The notes: generated by a model not told the origin, from the sequence alone. Numbered from the stretch's first letter, positions 1 to 7,468 are shown. The stretch is 11,946 nt of DNA from Trichomonas tenax (GCA_023091735.1 JALKBU010001371.1:1-11946); one strand, 5' to 3'. Made by a program: numbers and translations.

Positions 1-384
1 GTGCTTTTCAGGGGTGATGAGTATGTTTATAGCATTTGCTCGTCTATTTAACTTGAGGATCTCAATGCCTCAATGATATTTCTTCGAATTTTGACATGTA
101 AAATAGTGAAAGTCACCATTTTTGACAAATATTATCTGATAATTGTCATGTAAAGTCGAAAATTTGATATGTAATGTTAACAATGAGCAAATTTTGTGTG
201 AACTTGAGGTAGAATAACGTTAGGTATGCTCGATGTATTGGCAAAGGAATGCCGTTTGACTCCTGCGCGTAGCATATTTTTTCTTTTCTATTTTTTGATT
301 TTTTTAGGGGAACTCAAGCAAAAATAAGTGAGCGAACGCTATAATAGTGAGATGTATTTGTTATAATCATCAAAGAGATTCATA

Positions 385-420
385 ACAGAAGCCCATTAAT
401 GATTTGTAATGGGTTTCTGT
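385..420. repeat. 14-bp inverted repeat forming a stable hairpin
   Basis: The left arm ACAGAAGCCCATTA (385-398) pairs with TAATGGGTTTCTGT (407-420) across an 8-base loop. Thirteen pairs are Watson-Crick and one is G-T; A384 and T421 add a further pair. A near-direct repeat, TTATAATCAT (361-370) and TTGTAATCAT (421-430), brackets it. No gene lies close by. It could be a small structured RNA, the end of a transcript, or a scar of a hairpin-type mobile element. The sequence supports the structure, not a function. Confidence 0.6.
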
Positions 421-1509
421 TTGTAATCATATGTTGATTAAGTAACACCTTGCTAAGATCATGAAACAGATTGCACCACTAGAATCGGCACCCCAAAAAA
501 GCACGTAAATGTTTCATCAGATTCGTCCAGGAATGGGGGTTACTCGTTAAAAATCGCAAAAATCAAAAAGGTCAACGAGAAAAAAATGTGGGGCCGTAAT
601 TACTTATTGAATCTTTAATAAGGTATGAAAGCTGTCTTTAACTGCTTGCATGCATTGTATTGCACCTTAATAGATGTGTAGTATCGAAAAATCTAAATGT
701 TTTATACTTAAAAGTGACAAACGATACTCACATTAACGAGGGCGTTTCACCACAATATATTTGTATTCATTGGATAGACATAGGGTATAATATATTCACA
801 TTCATATGATGTATCATTCCATTAAATAGTTAGTCAATAGAGCTGTGCATAGTCAGAGCTAGTATCACTTATTGTTGACCGATGATGATATGACACAATG
901 AGAGAAACTATTTTAAAATGTTATCTGCGAAGACCTTTATGGTATCTACACATATATGTGTTACCTTTAGATGAATATTATGATGGTTATTCTGTATTTT
1001 TATACGATAGGTGAAATTTGATATTAAATTTGTCACTGATTTTGCCAATATGCATATTATGCATTACAACTTACTATAACATAATGCTATGTGTGCGTAT
1101 TTTTATTTTCCATACTTTAGTTGTGGAGATATTAAAACTCAAATATCGAAAATTGACAGCATTGATGCGCTCAAAGATGCATGTTTCTAGGATCACCTCT
1201 TATTTTATATTTCATCTTTTTGATATATCATATATATATGATTGTGATTTATCTGTTTATTAGTATATTTATCTTTTTTGCATCGCATATAAAAAGTTAT
1301 CTCGGTCATAGTTTGTCCGAGGGCAAAATAATTTGATTTGATTGTAAAAAAGCATTTAAGATGAGTTATAACTATGTAATTTTAGCATTATACTGATAAA
1401 TATCAATTGAAATCTGTATTTAAAGTTTGAATGCAAATATCTTCATAATGAAAATTTGATATTAAAATTTTCTTGAAAATGCTGCTATTTTTGTATTTAG
1501 GTAAGCATA

Positions 1510-1690
1510 GAAAAGAATACGCAAAATTGCAGCCACGTTCTACCAAAAACTGAGAGCTATGCCACCATTGATCAAAACGAGGGGGGACCCTGCAATCTTA
1601 GAGAATAGGTCTAATCCTAGATCATCTAATTCAACACTTATAGAGTGTCATATAGCTCTGCTGATCTTGTCCAAGACATCAGTATGATTA
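1510..1690 (-). pseudogene. Possible unidentified gene relic (raised G+C island)
   Basis: Base composition rises here well above the flanks. The minus strand gives a protein-like reading with segments such as SISVELDDLGLDLFSKIAG and SPLVLINGGIALSFW. A TGA and a TAG interrupt it, and it fades into AT-rich sequence at both ends. The plus strand also has a 35-codon open frame ending in TAG at about 1608, so strand choice is uncertain. I do not recognise a family. It may be a decayed gene or part of a degraded transposon. Confidence 0.25.
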
Positions 1691-2239
1691 GCTTCAGAAT
1701 TTGAAATTCAAAAAAAACTTCAAATAACGAAGCACATCATAGAAATATATATGAATATAGTCAAAATGCCGGTATTTATCGATGAAAACAAAAAGAATTT
1801 ATGAATTTAATCAAGCAGATCTGTTTCATCCCATTATCTGCGTAAGTTTATGTCGCATTTCGATTGCTTATCGATTCTTAAAGTTGTAAGGAGAAAAGAA
1901 AAGCATATGAAAGGATAATTTATAGTTTTAGAAAATAATTGAAAATTGTTTTTAAAAAAATTGTTGATTCAATCTGTAAATAAGATTGGAGCTTGACAGT
2001 AAATAGTATTTTCTCGAAACTTGCAAGTAAATATGATTTTGAATATTGAAATCAAATGGAAGATTTCGAAAGTGAACATTGTATTTCTTCATTGCTTTTC
2101 ATTATTCAACAAGAAGGCTTTGTGTCGTTAAAAAATGATTATGCTAATGGAGGTAAAATTGTCGGTCTTATTTTATGTATGTGTTGAGAATCGAATGAGA
2201 ATGCATATATATGTAGAAGCATGAGCGATATTTCTATGG

Positions 2240-2690
2240 GTAATGAAGAAATAAATTAAGTTATGAAATAACTTTGGAATTTGAGAATAATTGCCTTGGT
2301 CCCTTTCTACATTTCATCTGGATGAAGCAGCTCGAAGATAACGCTGACAATAATGATGATAAAATCTTGTCATTGGCTTTCATCGAAAAAAGTATCGACG
2401 ATTATTTTCGTCTCAAAATAGGTGTCGCCCCGTGCACTGCCCCTGCTTAACCAAACCACATTCAATTTGGTGGATTTGGGCAATGCAATTGAAAAGTTGG
2501 TGGCGACGGCATGCCAAATATCAGCATTGCTAGCAGATAGAAGAAATATCCAATCAAAGTACTATTTAGTTGGAAATTGAGCAAAATAATTTTCTCTTCA
2601 TAACGGAAATAGTGTGGCAACGAAAGCCCTATGATCATGACACCCCCTAGTAATTCATTTCTATACGCCAAGTAGTACAGTTACTCCAAG
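2240..2690. pseudogene. Possible gene relic with competing readings on both strands
   Basis: This is a second island of raised G+C. On the plus strand a frame is open from about 2240 to a TAA near 2448. It includes the acidic segment MKQLEDNADNNDDKILSLAF followed by IEKSIDDYFRLK, and would fit the C-terminal end of a lost protein. On the minus strand, 2462-2671 encodes 69 residues with a membrane-like stretch (TLIGYFFYLLAMLIFG) but begins at TTG just after a TAA. Both cannot be real, and neither shows a family motif. I read the island as old coding sequence rather than a working gene. Confidence 0.25.
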
Positions 2691-3167
2691 ATTCGGACAG
2701 AATGATTAATAGTTTTACCGACAACCTTGTGGCGGCGCTAGCTATTCATGATTGCTAGATGGTGCTTATTAATGTTGGCTGATCTTCAATCTCCTTTCTT
2801 TAATTTTCAAAATCGAAATATACTTAAAAACCATGAATATGGTAAATATTGGTGGTCCTGATATTCAAAACAAATATACATCTAAAAATAAATGTAACTG
2901 CTTATTTAAACCATGCTATTACCTATCTTTTTATCTCTGATAGCAATTATTAATAATAAAGATCGCAAAAAAATTCATATAAAAGAATTTTTCTTCTGTT
3001 AAGCCCCTTCCACAGACTACAATTTGTTTTCACCCGATCAAAACACGAGCCCGATCATTTTCATGCTTATATTTAAGGATCATTTCCGTTCATTACAGCA
3101 TAAAATACTTTAATTTTGATATCTGTTAAAAATTGAAACCTCACCCCTGTTTTTTTTTGCTATATAA

Positions 3168-3202
3168 TTTACATGTCAATAATGATAAATCTGCCATGTA
3201 AG
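3168..3202. repeat. Inverted TTTACATGTCA / TGCCATGTAAG module
   Basis: TTTACATGTCA (3168-3178) is followed after 13 bases by its near inverse TGCCATGTAAG (3192-3202). The right arm of the inverted-repeat element at 4746-5044 carries the same arrangement (TTTACATGTCA at 4976-4986, TGCCATGTAAA at 5012-5022). This copy may therefore be a fragment of a related element, or a shared protein-binding site. Confidence 0.45.
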
Positions 3203-3221
3203 CATCTTTCTTTTTGAGCTA

Positions 3222-3236
3222 TCATTTCCGTTCACT
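3222..3236 (+). promoter_or_regulatory. Two candidate initiators (TCATT and TCACT)
   Basis: TCATT (3222-3226) and TCACT (3232-3236) both fit the trichomonad initiator consensus TCA-Py-(T/A). The second puts the expected start base A3234 18 nt ahead of the ATG at 3252, within the short 5' leaders usual for trichomonads. Such pentamers occur by chance in AT-rich DNA, so position is the main support. Confidence 0.4.
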
Positions 3237-3251
3237 ACAGGTTAAATAGCT

Positions 3252-3620
3252 ATGAGATTGTTAATTATCAATGTCGATGAAAAATTAAAAAAATATTATA
3301 CAAAAAATTCGATTTCCCTTATGACATGTTATTCGCATTACAGAAATTTCTATAATTACAAGGAGTTCAAAATGTTATTTACAACATCAACGAATGATTA
3401 TATTGTAAAAAGTGAAAATAACACAATACCATATACGAATCGAAAAGCTTTAATGAAAGGATTAAAAGGAGGTTCTGACAGTCACATTTGCTTGACAAGT
3501 TGTCATATAAACCATCAAATTGTCAAAGCCAAATCCGAATTGAGAGCGAAGAGAAATTGTAAAGTGGTAAATTGTCAAAAATATCAAAACATGCTTGTTC
3601 GCATTTCAGATAGTCAATAA
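3252..3620 (+). CDS. Hypothetical 122-residue protein, doubtful
   Basis: The ORF runs ATG to TAA and encodes 122 residues rich in Lys, Asn, Ser and Tyr. I recognise no domain, signal peptide or membrane segment. Five Cys and several His are spread through it, mostly in the C-terminal half (for example SHICLTSCHINH), without a recognisable zinc-binding spacing. Two things favour a real gene. A chance frame of this length is uncommon at this A+T content, and two initiator-like pentamers lie 18-28 nt upstream. The stop also overlaps TAAA, as trichomonad poly(A) signals can do. Against it, composition matches the spacer rather than neighbouring genes such as 3760-4275. It could be a young or fast-evolving gene, a decaying one, or chance. 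Confidence 0.35.
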   Translation: MRLLIINVDEKLKKYYTKNSISLMTCYSHYRNFYNYKEFKMLFTTSTNDYIVKSENNTIPYTNRKALMKGLKGGSDSHICLTSCHINHQIVKAKSELRAKRNCKVVNCQKYQNMLVRISDSQ

Positions 3621-3621
3621 A
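3618..3621 (+). terminator. TAAA overlapping the stop codon (candidate poly(A) signal)
   Basis: The TAA stop is followed by A, giving the TAAA tetranucleotide reported as a trichomonad polyadenylation signal that can overlap the stop. It depends on the upstream ORF being real. Confidence 0.25.
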
Positions 3622-3759
3622 GCCCATTATATCAAAAATATTTGAAAATCGTTAAGATTTTTAATATTTTTGAGATATGTTTTTATCGTAATTTCCATTC
3701 AATTAAAAAGTCTTTTGGAGGTCAACATAGACATACAATCTACATCTCTGGACAACACA

Positions 3760-4275
3760 ATGGACCTTCTTGGCTCACCTATATACGAATCCCCGGTCCA
3801 CAGGGCTGTGAAACCGATGCCATTCATCTTAAACAACAATGATGAGCAGTTCGCGTCGGATTTCGAGCCAATTGCCAGACCACGCCCAAACCCCATACGA
3901 AAGAGGACAAAGAGATCCATCGAAGTGTCGATATCACCCTGTCAAGAGCCGATGAATTCGCATTTACCCCCACGCTCATCGAGCTGTGACATAATAAGCG
4001 AGATGTTGTTCGGAAGTGTCCGCAACGACGCGAATTCTCCTAAGCAGGATGATAATGTGAATACCCACAGCGGCCGCTTCAAAATAAGCGTCTGCCACAG
4101 CCACAATCCGTCCGACTTCACGAAAACATCGGCGCTTTGTCGGAAGTCTTCAAGGTTTTCAGTAGATGTTGAGCTTGAAGCTCCAAATCTCCACGAAAAT
4201 GACTTACAGATTAACCCAATATACCCCATTCCACACTCTAGGCCTGTCCAATGCGACGACCTCATTATATTTTGA
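3760..4275 (+). CDS. Hypothetical disordered Ser/Pro-rich protein (171 aa)
   Basis: The frame encodes 171 residues from ATG 3760 to TGA 4273-4275, directly followed by TAA. The frame is open further upstream, to a TTG at 3670, but that part has spacer-like composition, so I start at the ATG. G+C is clearly higher than in the flanks, as in the other solid genes here. No family is recognised. The protein looks mostly disordered: SP dipeptides near the N terminus (GSPIYESP, residues 5-12), a basic patch RKRTKR at 47-52 that could be a nuclear localisation signal, and a Pro/Ser stretch at 70-75. A region with alternating hydrophobic residues follows (RFKISVCHSH, 106-115; SRFSVDVELEAP, 131-142), and the end is hydrophobic (DDLIIF). 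SP and RxxS sites suggest a phosphorylated regulator, which is inference. No initiator match was seen close upstream. Confidence 0.6.
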   Translation: MDLLGSPIYESPVHRAVKPMPFILNNNDEQFASDFEPIARPRPNPIRKRTKRSIEVSISPCQEPMNSHLPPRSSSCDIISEMLFGSVRNDANSPKQDDNVNTHSGRFKISVCHSHNPSDFTKTSALCRKSSRFSVDVELEAPNLHENDLQINPIYPIPHSRPVQCDDLIIF

Positions 4276-4745
4276 TAATTTGTTTATAAAAATTTACCAA
4301 GTTTAATAATTCACTTCAGGGACTTCGATATAAGTCCCACGGAAATAAGAATTATGTTCTCTTTCAGTATAATTTGATTTTGTCCTTTCTTTATTGATGA
4401 CACAATTGAGCAACTAACAATAGAAAGAAAATAAAGTGACAGAAGTCTTCATCTTCATTTTTAACATTGATTCTTCAATTAAAATTGATACTGTAAACCT
4501 TTACTTTGGGAAATTATCCGGCAAGTGGTTCAAATTTTGGTTAATTTTGAAAATTTTCACTACCATTATATTCTAAATATATTCTCCCTTATTTCTACGG
4601 ATATAATCTTTAGCATTTATGTAGAAAATCTCAAAATAATCCACAAATTATAACAATTTGCAATAATTCTTTTGTTTCTGAAATTTGAGGAATTTTAAAA
4701 ACTTGATACCATGATGGCTTCGGGGGAAAAATGAAAAAATATGTT
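4276..4745. other. Spacer without a visible gene
   Basis: This is AT-rich spacer between the 171-residue gene and the inverted-repeat element. I see no open frame of note, no RNA gene and no repeat beyond simple A or T runs. Confidence 0.55.
4287..4290 (+). terminator. TAAA 11 nt after the stop (candidate poly(A) signal)
   Basis: The first TAAA after the TGA/TAA double stop of the 171-residue gene lies 11 nt downstream. TAAA is the tetranucleotide reported for trichomonad polyadenylation, but it is common in this AT-rich DNA. Confidence 0.25.
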
Positions 4746-5044
4746 GGGTATAATAAAGAGTCACGAGAAAGTGATGTGTTTACATGGCAAATGTATTTCA
4801 TTTTGACATGTAAAATTGGTTAGCTAATTAGAATCTGTATTTATAAAGTTCGATTAAGCTTGTTATAGCATCGGCAAATCTTATTAGAAAGTCTAGTAAG
4901 CTTGTTAGAGTGCGTATCAAGCTTGTTAAAGAGTCTATCAAGCTTAGTAGAACACCCTTTGTTTTAATGGCAGACTTTACATGTCAAAACGTATTTAGAA
5001 CTGCCATGTAAACACGTCACTTTTCGTGACTCTTTATTATACCC
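4746..5044. mobile_element. 299-bp inverted-repeat element (MITE-like, non-autonomous)
   Basis: The two ends are inverted copies of about 69 bp (4746-4814 and 5044-4976). Both start GGGTATAATAAAGAGTCACGA and run through GTGTTTACATGGCA to TTTTGACATGTAAA. They differ only by a few substitutions, a one-base offset and a short divergent patch. Each arm holds smaller palindromes: GTCAC...GTGAC and the pair TTTACATG/CATGTAAA. The core (about 4856-4960) is a 21-bp tandem array, and no protein is encoded. Long terminal inverted repeats, small size and lack of coding fit a miniature element moved in trans. No clear target-site duplication is seen, so the superfamily cannot be named and the outer boundary may be off by a few bases. 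The right end overlaps the last codons of the GH16 pseudogene. Confidence 0.75.
4856..4960. repeat. Five-copy 21-bp tandem repeat inside the element
   Basis: Exact 21-bp phasing gives units at 4856-4876, 4877-4897, 4898-4918, 4919-4939 and 4940-4960. The consensus is close to AAGCTTGTTAGAGAGTCTAT plus C. Units 1, 3 and 4 begin AAGCTTGTTA, unit 5 AAGCTTAGTA, and unit 2 is the most diverged (AATCTTATTA). The array fills the core between the inverted arms. Confidence 0.8.
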
Positions 5045-6287
5045 TACAGTTACGTTTCTTACCGCGAATGTGTCTCTCCTGTTGGTAGATGTGGCAGTAG
5101 TCAATGTATAACTTGAATGGAAATTTCGATTCATCAATCTTTCCACCTGTTGCTCCCATAGCGACGTTGACAATGATGTACCGAGGATAGTGGAAAGGAT
5201 TGACACCCTGCTCATTGATTGTCTTCGAAAGTAAGCAATTTGTGATTAATTCGTCATCAATATAAAGCCTGATAGACTCTTCATCCCAGTCCATCCTCCA
5301 CACTTGGTATTTTTTCCTTCACTCCTTGTCAACCCAGTAATCATAGAGCGGAACGCCTTCGCCTGATGTTTCCCAGTCACCCCAGCAGATGTTGGCGAGG
5401 GAGTGGTTCCTGTAGTACTCCATGATGTCGATCTCACCATCATCTGGCCATTCTCCCATAACATCGTCATAACTGAGAGTCCAGATCGCAGGCCATGCGC
5501 CAAAGTCTGTTGGGATCTTAGCGCGGAATTCCATGCGTCAGTAGAGCCAGTCACGCTTTCCTTGTGTGACTAATGAACCAGATGTGTAGTTGATCCACTG
5601 GCGGTTCTTTCTCCAGTCGGTGCTGTTTGGCTCGTACCATGGGTTCGGTTTATCCTCTCTCTTGCCTGTGATGACCATGTTTCCGTCCTTAATCCAAACA
5701 TTTTGAGGTTGGTACCACTGCCATTCGTTGTTACGGATGAATCATTCGACTGATGCCCAATCTTTGATATTCCACGGTCCATCGACGTCAAATTCCTCCA
5801 TCCACACTGGCAAATATGTTTTGGCTTCTTCTTTCTTCCTTGGGATGTTCACAAGCTCTTCATCTGTGACAGGAACGAACTTCCACGATGCTGCCATTCC
5901 ATTTCCTGTGTCGTTCCTAAGATGAATCGTTGCCCACGATTGCTGACCTCATAGAGCCTGTCTATTGGGTCCAACGATCATTGAAGAGTCTGGGTCACCT
6001 GGAACAGGCTGAATTTGGAACAATGTTGGGTTTTCTGTAATCTCTGTCCATGTCATATTTGTGTTGTTGTCGAAAACGGCCGCTCTCATGTACATACCCG
6101 TCGAGTAGCTCTTGATTTTGTAGTAGTCGACGCCTGATTCGGAAACAGGCTTGAATTGCCACAGTCCCCAGTCATCAATCGTCTTATCCTCGTAGCGGAG
6201 TGTTGCACCGGACGTGGCTCGAGTGTTGAAGATCGCTTTGCCGAAGCAATAGTCCAGGCCCGTCAAAATGATCCAATACAGCCACAA
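5037..6287 (-). pseudogene. Broken GH16 beta-glucanase-like gene with N-terminal beta-trefoil-like part
   Basis: One continuous frame of 417 codons runs from about 6287 to TAA 5037-5039, interrupted only by TGA at 5949-5951, 5742-5744, 5538-5540 and 5319-5321. The first part (about 6230-5860) resembles a beta-trefoil lectin/CBM-like region (YYKIKSYSTGMYMRA, WKFVPVTDEE). The rest is a GH16 domain: FIRNNEWQWYQP, RMEFRAKIPTDFGAWPAIWT, the catalytic motif GEIDIMEYY with both glutamates intact (codons 5433-5435 and 5418-5420), VWRMDWDEESIRLYIDDEL and a final IDYCHIYQ. GH16 enzymes cut beta-1,3 or mixed-linkage glucans. By comparison with the family, the TGAs replace Gly (5742 and 5538), Trp (5319) and probably Arg or similar (5949). 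No in-frame ATG exists at the 5' end; TTG at 6287 is where one might be expected. The sequence is bacterial-like (Bacteroidetes type), suggesting lateral transfer. The 3' end runs into the inverted-repeat element. It is probably a pseudogene; readthrough is the alternative. Confidence 0.85.
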
Positions 6288-6650
6288 TGAAAAAATTATT
6301 TTTTTCTTTGGATTTTTGAATATATCTGTTAATGCTAACTATAAGCAAGTGAATTCAAAACTAAATGATGTTGTTTCTCTCAAAATGGCAAATGATTCGT
6401 TTCGAAAATACGAAATATGGCATCAACAAACATAGTACATTGCAATTTTATGATTTTTGGAGCATTTTTTGCAGTGGCAGATTTAATTTGTTACGTTTTA
6501 TAAATTCAAAAAATCAAAATATGACATGCAAAATTCTATCATCAAATATCTTCTTTTTATATAATGCAATATCGATATATAAATCATTTTAATAAAATTT
6601 TGTATCAAATTTGACACGTAATTTATTTAAATACTGTTATTTGACATGTA

Positions 6651-6770
6651 TTTTAAAAATTTATTTTTGTCATGTAAAATATTCATGTCAAATATTTTTT
6701 CCAAAAATAATGTATTTATGTTACATAGGAATCGCTATGAATTTTAAATTTATTTTTGTCACATAAATTT
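6651..6770 (+). repeat. Duplicated core-promoter-like segment
   Basis: The segment AATTTATTTTTGTCA followed by a TAAA run occurs at about 6659-6678 and again at about 6748-6767, 89 bp apart. The first reads TGTCATGTAAA and the second TGTCACATAAA. Only the second makes a proper initiator (TCACA), and only that one has an ATG 15 nt downstream. Confidence 0.5.
6759..6763 (+). promoter_or_regulatory. Initiator element TCACA of the nucleoplasmin-like gene
   Basis: TCACA fits TCA-Py-(T/A). The expected transcription start A6761 is 15 nt upstream of the ATG at 6776, the spacing usual for trichomonad protein genes. It also supports the choice of start codon. Confidence 0.7.
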
Positions 6771-6775
6771 CAAAA

Positions 6776-7174
6776 ATGTCAAGTAGTGAATCTGAGGGTG
6801 TTCCAACGGAGCCTCTTGAATTTTATGTGGAGCCACAGCAAATTTATGATGTGAAATTTCCAAGTGACGAGACAGAAGCAATAATTTTGAATGCATATCT
6901 CGATAAAAAATCTAAAACTCCTGTTGAAATATATTTCGAGTACACAGATATCATTGATGACAAAGAAATCGTTGATAGTGTATTATTTGCTAAGTTTGAA
7001 AGCGAAGAAACAGAACAACAAGTTGAATTAATTTTATATCCCTCAATGAAACCAAAATTCAAAAACAACAGCGACGTGCGGGTGAAGCTGACTGGCCAAA
7101 CAGGCCCAACAGGCTGCTTTAGCACAAATGATGACGAGGAGGAAGAATATGATCAAAAAACGGAAGGAAAATAA
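6776..7174 (+). CDS. Nucleoplasmin-like (NPL) domain protein, probable histone chaperone
   Basis: The frame encodes 132 residues from ATG 6776 to TAA 7172-7174. Residues about 13-114 fit the nucleoplasmin-like fold also found at the N terminus of nuclear FKBPs: FYVEPQQIYDVKF, then AIILNAYLD, VEIYFEY, SVLFAKFESEETEQQVELIL and VRVKLTGQTG, a run of short beta strands ending in the characteristic V-x-LTG. A short acidic tail follows (NDDEEEEYD, about 118-126), as expected for proteins binding histones. No FKBP isomerase domain follows, so this is a stand-alone NPL protein. It probably acts in the nucleus or nucleolus as a pentamer, by family analogy. The initiator at 6759 fixes the start, and codons are well preserved. 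I assign the fold by pattern, so a structure or profile search would settle it. Confidence 0.7.
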   Translation: MSSSESEGVPTEPLEFYVEPQQIYDVKFPSDETEAIILNAYLDKKSKTPVEIYFEYTDIIDDKEIVDSVLFAKFESEETEQQVELILYPSMKPKFKNNSDVRVKLTGQTGPTGCFSTNDDEEEEYDQKTEGK

Positions 7175-7207
7175 GGGTTGTTGTAGCAAAAATTGTTATT
7201 TTTATAA

Positions 7208-7211
7208 TAAA
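7208..7211 (+). terminator. TAAA 33 nt after the stop (candidate poly(A) signal)
   Basis: This is the first TAAA in the 3' flank of the nucleoplasmin-like gene, in a T-rich context. It is a weak call because the tetramer is common here. Confidence 0.25.
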
Positions 7212-7222
7212 TATACGTTTAC

Positions 7223-7468
7223 TCAAGGTTTTATAATAATAAAAGGAATTTGTATTTCATTTTCTAAATAGTTCTCAATCATTCTCTTTATGCTGATCTT
7301 CTTTGCGTCATCAATTACCGATCTTTCTTCATTCAATGCTCTTGTTTTGACGTCAATTTGAGGCAATGTGAGAAGAAATTCACAGACTTCTTTATGACCG
7401 TAATTTGCAGCATCAAGCTTATTCTGTGTGTTATTCTCCCAAAAATAATGATGATTCTTTTTGCCCAG
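7223..7468 (-). pseudogene. Ankyrin-repeat gene relic (C-terminal fragment)
   Basis: On the minus strand the frame is open from CTG 7468, right after a TAG at 7469-7471, to TGA 7223-7225, about 81 codons. It contains LDAANYGHKEVCEFLLTLPQ followed by IDV, a clear ankyrin helix-turn-helix unit (AA..GH.EV..FLL...IDV), and then a degraded unit (SVIDDAKKISIKRMIENYL). Trichomonads carry very large ankyrin-repeat families, and this looks like the last repeats of one. No ATG and no upstream repeats are found, so the fragment is 5' truncated. It lies tail-to-tail with the nucleoplasmin-like gene, whose stop is only 48 bp away. A 12-bp inverted repeat overlaps its beginning. Confidence 0.6.

Larger units (their letters stand above)
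3079..3240 (+). repeat. Duplicated 20-bp block carrying paired initiator motifs
   Basis: The 20-mer ATCATTTCCGTTCAYTACAG occurs at 3079-3098 (Y=T) and 3221-3240 (Y=C), 142 bp apart, with one difference. Each copy holds two matches to the trichomonad initiator TCA-Py-(T/A), 10 bp apart. The second copy lies just ahead of an ATG at 3252. The first copy has no ORF behind it. The bases between include the inverted TTTACATGTCA module at 3168-3202. Confidence 0.7.
1..3251. other. Gene-poor AT-rich spacer with a few relic-like islands
   Basis: No convincing gene was found in this 3.25 kb stretch. It is strongly AT-rich, and its open frames are short, hydrophobic or Lys/Asn-rich and lack family motifs. 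Within it I list separately a perfect-looking hairpin (385-420), two stretches with raised G+C that may be dead coding sequence (about 1510-1690 and 2240-2690), an inverted TTTACATGTCA/TGCCATGTAAG module (3168-3202) and a duplicated promoter-like 20-mer (3079-3098 and 3221-3240). A short stretch at about 486-600 also reads openly in two plus-strand frames, but I cannot assign it to anything. Confidence 0.6.
6288..6775. other. Divergent spacer rich in TGNCATGTAAA-like motifs
   Basis: The spacer lies between the 5' ends of the minus-strand GH16 pseudogene and the plus-strand nucleoplasmin-like gene. Close relatives of TGACATGTAAA lie at 6522-6532, 6612-6622, 6642-6652, 6668-6678 and 6757-6767, with an inverted CATGTCA at 6684-6690. 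The last plus-strand copy overlaps the initiator of the downstream gene. A 75-codon frame at 6365-6592 has spacer composition and I do not call it. Confidence 0.5.

Noticed and set aside
1..60. Possible gene fragment running off the left edge
   Set aside because: A 17-codon plus frame and a minus frame both look weakly coding but are too short, and both are closed by stops nearby.
1018..1263. 81-codon hydrophobic plus-strand frame
   Set aside because: It starts at TTG, has spacer-like A+T content, and its hydrophobicity is what T-rich DNA yields by chance.
3699..4265. Two minus-strand frames opposite the 171-residue gene
   Set aside because: They are shadows of the plus-strand frame. The plus frame covers the whole G+C-raised block from a proper ATG; each minus frame covers part of it.
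4527..4542. GGTTCAAATT resembling a tRNA T loop or B box
   Set aside because: The stem does not pair and no A box or cloverleaf fits.
5037..6287. TGA reassigned to a single amino acid
   Set aside because: The TGAs fall at Gly, Gly, Trp and Arg-like positions, Trp is otherwise TGG throughout, and TGA ends the SWIM-RING gene.
6365..6592. 75-codon plus-strand frame from an ATG
   Set aside because: Composition is that of the spacer, there is no motif, and it sits among regulatory-like repeats.
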